NCBI GenBank assembly: GCA_031260745.1
Contig: JAISKY010000045.1
Location: 1 to 6,805 of the forward strand
Direction: 5' to 3'
Length of the DNA: 6,805 bases
From: Oscillospiraceae bacterium
Lineage (GTDB): Bacteria; Bacillota; Clostridia; Oscillospirales; Oscillospiraceae
Shown here: positions 1 to 5,510 of the stretch, piece after piece
How the letters are laid out: every line of letters begins with the position of its first letter
How positions within the stretch are numbered: the stretch's first letter is position 1
The notes under the pieces: generated by a model
Database searches by the model: none
Seen by the model: only the letters and a program-made list of their open reading frames with translations
Told to the model about the DNA's origin: nothing
Position numbers and translations under genes: made by a program

Positions 1-15
1 AAAGCCGGCGGTTTT

Positions 16-636
16 ATGAGCTACAAAGGAATCTCCGGAGCGTCGGCGCTTCGTCCAAGCGAGTATCTGCGTCAGCGTATTCTCGCGTATCTTGATAACT
101 ATAATTTAATTTACGCTAAAGACAACGAAATCAAATTCGACGCGATGCCAATTTATAAAAAACTGCCGATTCCGGTTGGATTCGCCAAAAGCGCGGAAAT
201 ATTCCCGGGCGGAACTCAAATCATTGTCCGCACATTAGAGGGCGACGTTGATACCGTTTCAAGCGACGGCATATATCTGATGATTGGTATTCAGGGCGAA
301 GTATATCCTATCCTGAAAGAAAACTTCGAGCGCGATTATTCCCCGGAAGATGTTCCGTACACTAAAGAAGCGGAGTACGTTCCGGCAATACTTAACCGCA
401 TTACCGGTGAGCGTCAGGAAATCCTGCCCTACGCCAGAACCTGTGTTCCGAGGAATACAAAACTTGTACGCGCTCAACCGGTCGATAAAAGCACGAAGGT
501 CTTTTCATATTGGGATACCGAAAAATATTTCTACGGAAACGCGGGAGATTTTCTTGTCGCTAACGAGGGAGCGTACGACGATTGTTACATCGTACGCCGC
601 GATATATTTGAAAAAAGCTATGGTTCGCTGAATTAG
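16..636 (+). CDS. PGDYG-like protein of unknown function
   Basis: A 206-residue soluble protein with no signal peptide or membrane segment. The C-terminus (residues 173-202) runs YGNAGDFL, then an acidic turn, then YIVRRDIFEKSY. This resembles the PGDYG-type domain, whose usual form is a GD[YW]LV strand followed by a [YV]xVxxxxFxxxY strand. A second, weaker copy lies at residues 84-108 (YLMIGIQGEVYPILKENFERDY), so the protein seems to contain two related modules joined by an N-terminal region rich in Tyr, Arg and Lys. No catalytic motif is visible and the function is unknown. The ATG at 16 follows a weak GGCGG at 7-11. The frame is open to the left window edge, so an earlier start outside the window cannot be excluded. 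The gene is followed at once by a strong terminator, so it ends its transcript. The CDS itself is secure; the family assignment is moderate. Confidence 0.8.
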   Translation: MSYKGISGASALRPSEYLRQRILAYLDNYNLIYAKDNEIKFDAMPIYKKLPIPVGFAKSAEIFPGGTQIIVRTLEGDVDTVSSDGIYLMIGIQGEVYPILKENFERDYSPEDVPYTKEAEYVPAILNRITGERQEILPYARTCVPRNTKLVRAQPVDKSTKVFSYWDTEKYFYGNAGDFLVANEGAYDDCYIVRRDIFEKSYGSLN

Positions 637-647
637 CAAACCCGCAT

Positions 648-690
648 AACGGAAGCGTCAAGGTTACCACTTGGCGCTTCTGTTTTATTT
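648..690 (+). terminator. Rho-independent terminator after the PGDYG-like gene
   Basis: The core stem is GAAGCGTCAAG (652-662) pairing with CTTGGCGCTTC (670-680) around a 7-nt loop (663-669), with one G-U wobble. It can extend outward through 649-651 and 681-683 by two more Watson-Crick pairs and a wobble. The descending arm runs into TTTTATTT (683-690). It sits 11 nt after the stop codon, as expected for an intrinsic terminator. Confidence 0.88.
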
Positions 691-794
691 AGCGCGTTAA
701 ACGCGGGACTCGCGGTTTGTCTGCCGCGCATCGGCTTGCCGCTCGCTTTTATTAGCCGACTAAGTTATAAATTTACCGTTTTTGTAAAAAGTTC
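691..794. other. GC-rich intergenic spacer with short inverted repeats
   Basis: This stretch between the terminator and the next promoter has no credible ORF. It contains the near-perfect palindrome CGCGTTAAACGCG (693-705). It also has a 5-bp inverted repeat, CGCGG (711-715) and CCGCG (724-728), and a tiny CGGC-TT-GCCG hairpin around 732-741. It then turns AT-rich toward 765-790. The palindrome could be an operator for the downstream promoter, but it lies about 90 bp upstream of the -35 box and nothing else supports that. Confidence 0.35.
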
Positions 795-823
795 TTGCGA
801 TTCGGGTGAAAGTGTGCTAAAAT
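795..823 (+). promoter_or_regulatory. Sigma-A-type promoter with extended -10
   Basis: The -35 box is TTGCGA (795-800). A 17-bp spacer follows, then a TAAAAT -10 box (818-823) preceded by TG one base upstream (815-816), the extended -10 signature. Transcription would start near 830, giving a leader of about 50 nt before the hydrolase gene. It lies downstream of a terminator and upstream of a gene with no other promoter candidate, which fits well. This is inferred from the motif only. Confidence 0.72.
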
Positions 824-840
824 AGAGAAGTAAAATAATA

Positions 841-882
841 ATGGGGCAAAATGGACTCTTTATTATCGCTGTGATTATTTGA
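841..882 (+). other. Possible 13-codon leader ORF, in frame with the next gene
   Basis: ATG 841 opens a reading frame for MGQNGLFIIAVII that stops at TGA 880-882. The very next base is the A of ATG 883, in the same frame. The peptide is hydrophobic. A weak purine-rich GAGAAG (825-830) lies upstream but would sit at the predicted transcript start. It could be a leader peptide, a remnant of a longer N-terminus cut by a stop codon, or chance. Confidence 0.15.
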
Positions 883-1695
883 ATGGGGTTATTGGATATG
901 GAACTTGAACTGATAAGCACGATTATGCAAACCCAACTTGCGTCCAAACTTGGCAAAAGCGCGAACTCAAGCGATGTTTCGATGTCCGCGCTTAATATTG
1001 GTTCGTCTTTCGGCGGTTCCGGCGGCGGTTCGAGCGAGTTTTCGCTTTTGATGTCCGCGCTGATGTACAAAATCGCGGAGCAGAACAGCTCGCAGATTCC
1101 GGCAAGCGTACTGTCGTCACTGCCGTTTAATTCGGACTTCACGCTTCCGTTCGCGCTTAGCGCCGCGCCTACGGGAATCCAATATATAGCTCCCGCCGCG
1201 GAGTTTGACCAGTCCAGGTATCCGCTGAACGTGTGGCAGACGTGTTCTCCGGAACTCGCGGGAACAGTCGCGCAGCGTTCGCCGGAGCTTTTGAAAGCAA
1301 TCGTTGACCAATTCAAGGTTGAGCGTAACAATCGCTACACTCCGAACCGCGGCGGCTATACATATTGCAATATTTACGTTCAGGATGTAATGTCCGCGCT
1401 GGGCGTAGAACTTCCGCGCCTTGGCGCAATCGCGACCGAGGAATGGCTTGCAAGTCAAGGAGTCGCTAACGGTTGGTATGAAACCGACGCAAAGACGGCT
1501 CAGATGTACGCTAACGCCGGACGTCCCGCAATAACGAGTATGGGTTCCGACGGTCATCTGCAAGTTATCGTGCCGGAGCAAAACGGAGCTTACGACCCGT
1601 CAAAGGGCGTCGCGATTTCTCAGGCGGGCTCGCAAAATCACGCTTACACGCACCAGACCAAAATGGACAAACTAAGATATTGGGTTCACGAATAA
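883..1695 (+). CDS. Putative papain-like (NlpC/P60 or CHAP class) cell-wall hydrolase
   Basis: A 270-residue protein. Residues 1-100 are a helical, Ser-rich N-terminal segment with a Gly-rich linker (GGSGGGS at 44-50). No classical signal peptide is present. Residues 145-268 look like a papain-fold peptidoglycan amidase or peptidase. A candidate nucleophile is Cys162 in YTYCNIYVQDVMSALG, at the start of a helix. A candidate base is His225 in SDGHLQVIV, on a beta strand. A third strand with AISQAGSQN (244-252) may supply the polar third residue. This Cys...GH...QAG arrangement is known from several wall-hydrolase families, but I cannot name the exact one. ATG 898 is an alternative start with a GGGG (885-888) upstream; ATG 883 lacks a clear RBS and directly follows a stop. 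The gene stands alone behind its own promoter. The substrate is not shown by the sequence; secretion by a non-classical route or a structural role with phage-like or flagellar machinery would be speculation. Confidence 0.72.
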   Translation: MGLLDMELELISTIMQTQLASKLGKSANSSDVSMSALNIGSSFGGSGGGSSEFSLLMSALMYKIAEQNSSQIPASVLSSLPFNSDFTLPFALSAAPTGIQYIAPAAEFDQSRYPLNVWQTCSPELAGTVAQRSPELLKAIVDQFKVERNNRYTPNRGGYTYCNIYVQDVMSALGVELPRLGAIATEEWLASQGVANGWYETDAKTAQMYANAGRPAITSMGSDGHLQVIVPEQNGAYDPSKGVAISQAGSQNHAYTHQTKMDKLRYWVHE

Positions 1696-1698
1696 CAG

Positions 1699-1748
1699 TT
1701 GGCAAAAATTTTTCAAATCGGCTTAATTTATAATTTTTAATTTATAAT
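1699..1748 (+). promoter_or_regulatory. Weak candidate promoter region for the J-domain/carD/isp cluster
   Basis: Two perfect TATAAT boxes (1729-1734, 1743-1748) lie in the AT-rich repeat, 25 to 45 bp before the J-domain gene. A TTGGCA (1699-1704) resembles a -35 box, but its spacing to the nearest TATAAT is 24 bp, too long for a normal promoter. The pairing TTGGCA-N17-CTTAAT (1722-1727) has good spacing but a poor -10. A promoter is needed somewhere here unless transcripts read through from the hydrolase gene, after which I see no terminator. Confidence 0.3.
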
Positions 1749-1756
1749 TTTTAATT
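1724..1756. repeat. AT-rich 14-bp tandem repeat
   Basis: Two exact copies of TAATTTATAATTTT (1724-1737 and 1738-1751) plus the first five bases of a third copy. Each full copy carries a perfect TATAAT (1729-1734 and 1743-1748). It fills most of the spacer between the hydrolase gene and the J-domain gene. No long inverted repeat or target-site duplication is visible, so a mobile element is not supported. Confidence 0.8.
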
Positions 1757-1773
1757 GTACAGCAAGGGGAAGT

Positions 1774-2826
1774 ATGACCCAATACTACGCGACATTGGAG
1801 ATTCCTGTCGGAGCTTCAAAAGAGGACGTGAACGCGGCGTATCACCGTCTGGCAAAGGTTTACCACCCGGATTTGAACCCGGGGAACTCGTCGGCGGAAG
1901 AAAAAATGAAGAAAATTAACGATGCGTACACAATGCTTACAGGCTCTCAAAGAGCTTTTAACAGGAACCTCGGTCAAAGTACCGCCGCAAACGGCAAAGA
2001 GGAAGAACGCAAGGCTTCGGCAGTTATGACGGACTACTTCACCGCCATTCGCTCCGGCGACCACATCAGAGCGTATTCATATATAAGCGATTTTGACAAA
2101 CAGTATGTTACTATACAAAGTTTCAGGGAATGGCGCGAAAGCGTCGCGCGGTTGTTTAGAGTTGATTCGTTCCGCGTTGTTTTTTCGGAGGACGTTCCGA
2201 GACTTACGCTCCGTAAGGGAATGAACGCGAACGGCAAAAAGCTGACTATCAGTATTTCGGAGCAAAACCGTTTATCCGGCGAAGTCGAGCGTTTCCATAC
2301 CGCTAAATATTGCATACGCGAAAACGGCGAATGGCGGGTTTTACTTGGCTACCGCGATTTGAACGAAATCGCCAGAGTATTTGAGAACCTATCCGCGAAA
2401 TATGAAGCCGGAGATATGCAGAAATATTGGGAGGAATACTGTTCCAATACTTGCCGCGAGCTTGGAATACTAAGCAAAACCGGGCTTGTTAAAGAAGCCG
2501 AGAAGGAAATCTATCGCGCGAAGCGGCTGAAACACCCTATGTTCGCGGCGGTTTTTCTTATGACTTTAGAGCCAAGCTCCGAAGCTCGGTTACTGGTTCG
2601 CGCGGCAGATACAATCCGCGCCACGATTCGCATAACCGATGTGTGCGCGTACCTTGGTGGCGGAGTATTCGCGGTACTTTACGCGGGGCTGAAAAAGCGT
2701 AACGCGGTTTCGGTTACTAATCGTCTGAAATCAAGGCTGGAGATTTTAGCTCCCTCCGATTGTCGGTTCGGACAGTTCGCTGAGAAAGCGGACTTTGAGC
2801 CTTTAATTAAGAAGATGCTAGCGTAA
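1774..2826 (+). CDS. J-domain protein with NTF2-like and degenerate GGDEF-like regions
   Basis: A 350-residue protein. Residues 1-60 are a clear J domain with the HPD tripeptide at 31-33 and the usual helix II and III context (AAYHRLAKVYHPD, then KKINDAYTML), so it should stimulate an Hsp70 (DnaK) ATPase. The zinc-finger and substrate domains of true DnaJ are absent, so this is a class III type J-protein. Residues 83-195 look like an NTF2-like fold (YFTAIRSGDHIRAYSYIS early, NGEWRVLLGY at the end). Residues 230-350 resemble a decayed GGDEF domain: TGL at 236-238, RAKRLKHP at 248-255, RITD at 286-289 and GGGVF at 295-299 in place of GG[DE]EF. The segment that normally carries the metal-binding Asp and FKxxND is shortened, so cyclase activity is not expected. 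There is no membrane segment. A purine-rich RBS (AAGGGGAAG, 1764-1772) lies just before the ATG. carD follows after 41 bp. The J domain is secure; the other two domains rest on pattern recognition. Confidence 0.85.
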   Translation: MTQYYATLEIPVGASKEDVNAAYHRLAKVYHPDLNPGNSSAEEKMKKINDAYTMLTGSQRAFNRNLGQSTAANGKEEERKASAVMTDYFTAIRSGDHIRAYSYISDFDKQYVTIQSFREWRESVARLFRVDSFRVVFSEDVPRLTLRKGMNANGKKLTISISEQNRLSGEVERFHTAKYCIRENGEWRVLLGYRDLNEIARVFENLSAKYEAGDMQKYWEEYCSNTCRELGILSKTGLVKEAEKEIYRAKRLKHPMFAAVFLMTLEPSSEARLLVRAADTIRATIRITDVCAYLGGGVFAVLYAGLKKRNAVSVTNRLKSRLEILAPSDCRFGQFAEKADFEPLIKKMLA

Positions 2827-2867
2827 GCTATAGAAGATAAATATTATTCAGAAAGGCGGGAGATGAA

Positions 2868-3347
2868 ATGTACAGCGTCGGCGATACAGTGGTTCACCCT
2901 TTGCACGGAGCCGGAATAATTGACGGTGTAGAGGAGCGTCGCGTAAGCGGCGTAAGCGCGAAATATTATGTGTTCCGTGTCCCGCTTAGCGGTATGCGGC
3001 TTATGATTCCTACGGAGGGCTGCGGAGCGGTCGGCGTACGTCCGCTGATAGGAGCGGAAAAAGCGGACGAGCTTTTAGCGGCTTTGCCTGCCGTCGTTTC
3101 AGACGCTACTCCAAACTGGAACCGGCGTTACCGCGAAAATCTTGAACACCTTAAAAGCGGCGATTTGTTGGCGGTAGCGGGCGTTATCAAAGGTTTGTTA
3201 CTGCGCGACAGCAGCAAGGGGCTAAGTTCGGGAGAGCGTGATATATTACGGCTCGCGAAACAGATATTAATATCGGAAATCGCGCTGTCGAAAAGTTCAA
3301 CTTATGAAGAAATAGAGGAGCAAGTAACTTTGTGCTTAAAAAGCTGA
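2868..3347 (+). CDS. carD: CarD/CdnL-family RNA-polymerase-binding regulator
   Basis: A 159-residue protein matching the CarD_CdnL_TRCF family in length and layout. The N-terminal RNA-polymerase-interaction (Tudor-like) module spans about 1-60: FxVGDxVVHPxHGAG pattern at 3-16, the YYVFRVP strand at 33-39, then MIPTEG and GVRPL. The helical C-terminal DNA-binding module spans 82-155, with WNRRYRENLEHLKSGDL (84-100) and LSSGERDILRLA (119-130). Trp84 is the likely counterpart of the Trp that wedges into the -10 upstream edge in mycobacterial CarD. By family knowledge it binds the RNA polymerase beta subunit and modulates open-complex stability at sigma-A promoters. It has a strong RBS (AGGCGGGAG, 2854-2862). 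Its last 16 nt overlap the next gene, suggesting coupling. In Clostridia CarD genes often sit next to ispD/ispF, as here. Confidence 0.93.
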   Translation: MYSVGDTVVHPLHGAGIIDGVEERRVSGVSAKYYVFRVPLSGMRLMIPTEGCGAVGVRPLIGAEKADELLAALPAVVSDATPNWNRRYRENLEHLKSGDLLAVAGVIKGLLLRDSSKGLSSGERDILRLAKQILISEIALSKSSTYEEIEEQVTLCLKS

Positions 3348-4315
3348 TTGAATATTTGCTTTTAATTATTTTTATGAGGTCGGCAACAGGAATGCCGCCC
3401 GAAGTACCGACGATGATAACACTGTCGTTTGTCGGTGATTGCTGTTTGGCAAGCAATTTCGGAGCGGTAAGCGGCGGCTCGTTCAGTCAATACGCGATTG
3501 ATAACGACCCGATGTACTTTTTTGAAAATGTCCGGAGTATATTTGAACACGACGACTTTACTATGGTCAATTTAGAGAATGTTCTGTCGGATAAACGGCT
3601 TTCGCCGTTGTCAAAACCCGGCGACCAAAGCTCTAATTTTTGGTTCATCGCGCCTACCTCCAACGCTAAGATTCTGAGCTTTTCAGGAGTTGACGGCGTC
3701 AGCGTTTCCAATAACCACTCGGGCGATTATGGCGAAACGGGATTGTCCGATACAATTGACGCCGTTACCGCCGAGGGCTTGGAGTACGGTTCCGACACAA
3801 AAACCTTGTATTTTGAGAAAAAGGGGTTTAAGATAGCTGTAATATGCCAATGGGTATATACCGCGCAATCGCCCTCGCTAAATAAGGTCTACGACCGGCT
3901 GGACGCCGAAAAAACTCGCTCTGATTTCCAAATCATCTTCCTGCACAGCGGTACGGAGGGTACGGAGGAAGTTGACAAATGGCGAATCAACGCATTCCGA
4001 AAGATGGTTGACAGGGGCGCGGACTTGGTTATTAACAGCGGTCCTCACGCGATTCAGCCGATGGAAGTTTACAAAGATGTTCCGATTGTGTACTCACTGG
4101 GTAATTTTTGCTTCGGCGGCAACAGGTCGCCTCGGCGCTGGACGATGATTTATCAGGCGAAACTGCTCGTCGTCAATAATAAAGTTACCGCGTTGGAAAG
4201 CGAAATAATCCCGTGTTATGTGTATACCGGAGCCTCTAACAATTTTCAGCCGACGCCCATCGAGGACGAAGCTGACAAAGCCAAAGTTTTTGAAATAGTC
4301 CGGAGAAAGCTCTAA
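3332..4315 (+). CDS. CapA/PgsA-like metallophosphatase-fold protein
   Basis: A 327-residue protein of the bacterial capsule-synthesis CapA family (PGA_cap, calcineurin-like fold). Family landmarks in order: SFVGDCCLAS (32-41), VNLENVLS (79-86), VSNNHSGDYG (125-134), LHSGTE (204-209), NSGPHAIQPMEVY (235-247) and YSLGNFCFGG (254-263). Two usual active-site positions differ: the common HWGxE reads HSGTE, and the common GH[GH]PH reads NSGPH. The start chosen is GTG 3332, because it adds a KK plus hydrophobic stretch (residues 3-15) typical of a signal peptide or membrane anchor and has AGAGGAG (3314-3320) upstream; ATG 3374 is the alternative and would remove it. It overlaps carD by 16 nt and abuts ispD (TAA then GTG). 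Poly-gamma-glutamate synthesis is not implied, since no capB/capC neighbours are present. The substrate is unknown. Confidence 0.87.
   Translation: MLKKLIEYLLLIIFMRSATGMPPEVPTMITLSFVGDCCLASNFGAVSGGSFSQYAIDNDPMYFFENVRSIFEHDDFTMVNLENVLSDKRLSPLSKPGDQSSNFWFIAPTSNAKILSFSGVDGVSVSNNHSGDYGETGLSDTIDAVTAEGLEYGSDTKTLYFEKKGFKIAVICQWVYTAQSPSLNKVYDRLDAEKTRSDFQIIFLHSGTEGTEEVDKWRINAFRKMVDRGADLVINSGPHAIQPMEVYKDVPIVYSLGNFCFGGNRSPRRWTMIYQAKLLVVNNKVTALESEIIPCYVYTGASNNFQPTPIEDEADKAKVFEIVRRKL
3951..3968 (+). repeat. 9-bp in-frame tandem duplication inside the CapA-like gene
   Basis: GTACGGAGG occurs twice back to back (3951-3959 and 3960-3968). It encodes Gly-Thr-Glu twice (residues 207-212), immediately after the conserved His205-Ser206 of the metallophosphatase active-site motif. 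Confidence 0.85.
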
Positions 4316-5038
4316 GTGAAAGAACTCAAAGTAACGGCGAAATGGGTTTCCGCGGTGATTGTCGCGGCGGGCGGAAGCTCCAGAATGGACGGAATCGACA
4401 AACTATTCCACCCGGTCGGAGGCGACGAGCTTCCGTTGCTCGTACACACAATCAGAGCGTTTCAGCGTTGTACGCTTATTCGCGAGATTATCATCGTAAC
4501 GCGCTCGGAGCATATCGCGGACGTCGCGGGATTCGTACGCGACTACGAATTTGACAAAGCCGCGAAGATTGTTGAGGGCGGCGCCGACCGCTCCGACAGC
4601 GTTCAGATTGGTTTACGCGAGGTCAATGACAAAGCGGACTTTGTCGCGATTCACGACGGCGCGAGACCGCTCGTTACGCCTAAATTGATTTCGGAGGTCG
4701 TACTTGGCGCAACCGCGACGGGCGCGGCAATCGCGGCGATTCCCGTAACCGATACGATTAAACACGTTATGGGCGGATACATAAAACGCACGGTTCCGCG
4801 TAAAACGCTATACGAGGCTCAAACTCCGCAAGTGTTTGACGTTGGTCTGATTAAAGGCGCGCTTTACAACGCTAAGGTAAAAAAGCTGGCGATTACCGAC
4901 GACTCACAGGCGGTCGAGGCTCTTGGGATTCCGGTGCGTATAGTTGAGGGCAGCCGCGCAAATATTAAGGTCACGTACGCGGAGGATTTTCTCGCGGTGA
5001 ACATTCGGCTTGACTTGGAAGGCGGCAATGAAGATTAG
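4316..5038 (+). CDS. ispD: 2-C-methyl-D-erythritol 4-phosphate cytidylyltransferase
   Basis: A 240-residue enzyme of the MEP pathway. It joins CTP and methylerythritol phosphate to form CDP-methylerythritol in the cytosol. Diagnostic motifs: the nucleotide-binding loop VIVAAGGSSRM (14-24) followed by DKLF (28-31), GGADRSDSVQIGL (88-100), HDGARPLV (113-120), IPVTDTIK (142-149), TLYEAQTPQVF (164-174), TDDSQAVE (194-201) and NIKVTYAEDF (216-225). All main substrate- and metal-contact positions known from E. coli IspD appear kept. Length is normal, with about ten extra N-terminal residues before VSAVIVAAG. The start is GTG directly after the TAA of the upstream gene, with GGAG at 4302-4305. The 3' end overlaps ispF by 11 nt. 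The neighbouring ispF encodes the enzyme two steps later in the same pathway; ispE is not in the window. Confidence 0.96.
   Translation: MKELKVTAKWVSAVIVAAGGSSRMDGIDKLFHPVGGDELPLLVHTIRAFQRCTLIREIIIVTRSEHIADVAGFVRDYEFDKAAKIVEGGADRSDSVQIGLREVNDKADFVAIHDGARPLVTPKLISEVVLGATATGAAIAAIPVTDTIKHVMGGYIKRTVPRKTLYEAQTPQVFDVGLIKGALYNAKVKKLAITDDSQAVEALGIPVRIVEGSRANIKVTYAEDFLAVNIRLDLEGGNED
5017..5025 (+). promoter_or_regulatory. Ribosome binding site that fixes the ispF start
   Basis: GGAAGGCGG lies inside the end of ispD, ending 2 nt before ATG 5028, with its GGAAGG part 5 nt away. It favours ATG 5028 over the in-frame TTG at 5010, whose extra six residues are not found in the family. Confidence 0.6.
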
Positions 5039-5510
5039 AATCGGACACGGCTATGACGCTCACAAGCTCGCGGAGGGACGTCGGTTAGTGCTGTGCGGAG
5101 TGGAAATCCCGCATACTCTGGGATTACTGGGACATTCCGACGCGGACGCGGCGGTTCACGCGCTGATGGACGCGCTGTTAGGTTCGCTTGCGCTCGGCGA
5201 CATCGGTATGTATTTCCCTCCGAGTGACGCGGCATACAAGGACGCGGACAGCGTTGAACTGCTCCGACTGGTTTACGGGATTGTAAAGTCAAACGGCTAT
5301 GAACTCGGAAACGCCGATATAACGATAATCGCCCAGGCTCCGAAACTCGCGCCGTACATTGAACAAATGCGGACGCGACTATCGGACGCGCTGAATACGG
5401 AATCGGACAACATAAGCGTAAAAGCCACAACAGAGGAAAAAATGGGCTTCACAGGCTCCGGTGAGGGTATCGCGTGCCACGCGGTAGTTACGGTAACGGA
5501 AATAATATGA
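5028..5510 (+). CDS. ispF: 2-C-methyl-D-erythritol 2,4-cyclodiphosphate synthase
   Basis: A 160-residue enzyme from ATG 5028 (MKIRIGHGYDAHK), the family's typical length and N-terminus. It cyclises CDP-methylerythritol 2-phosphate to MEcPP with release of CMP, as a trimer. The zinc ligands Asp10, His12 and His44 are present (GHGYDAH 6-12; GHSDADAAVHALMDALLG 35-52). Further family blocks are LALGDIGMYFPPSD (54-67), DADS (72-75), ADITIIAQAPKLAPY (96-110) and the CDP-binding KATTEEKMGFTGSGEGIAC (132-150). No key residue is missing. It overlaps ispD by 11 nt and the next gene by the 4-nt ATGA, so translation is probably coupled on both sides. Confidence 0.97.
   Translation: MKIRIGHGYDAHKLAEGRRLVLCGVEIPHTLGLLGHSDADAAVHALMDALLGSLALGDIGMYFPPSDAAYKDADSVELLRLVYGIVKSNGYELGNADITIIAQAPKLAPYIEQMRTRLSDALNTESDNISVKATTEEKMGFTGSGEGIACHAVVTVTEII

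Noticed and set aside
691..745. Second terminator or structured RNA in the GC-rich spacer
   Set aside because: Only 4 to 6 bp inverted repeats are present. The TTTTATT near 748 is not preceded by a stable stem, and no riboswitch core is recognisable.
765..1331. Minus-strand ORF of 188 codons opposite the hydrolase gene
   Set aside because: It lies antisense to a gene with a promoter and recognisable domain. Its translation is Ser/Pro/Ile-rich without a family pattern, and no convincing RBS or promoter supports it.
982..1400. ATGTCCGCGCT occurring three times in the hydrolase gene (982, 1051, 1390)
   Set aside because: Each copy encodes Met-Ser-Ala-Leu with the favoured codons, and flanks differ. 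Codon bias explains it better than a repeat.
2827..2867. Separate promoter for carD in the 41-bp gap
   Set aside because: TATAGA (2829-2834) is present, but the nearest -35-like TTGAGC (2795-2800) is 28 bp away. Spacing is wrong, so no call was made.
5035..5430. Minus-strand ORF of 131 codons opposite ispF
   Set aside because: The sense strand encodes a full ispF. The antisense product is Arg/Pro/Cys-rich with no recognisable motif, typical of a shadow frame in GC-balanced DNA.
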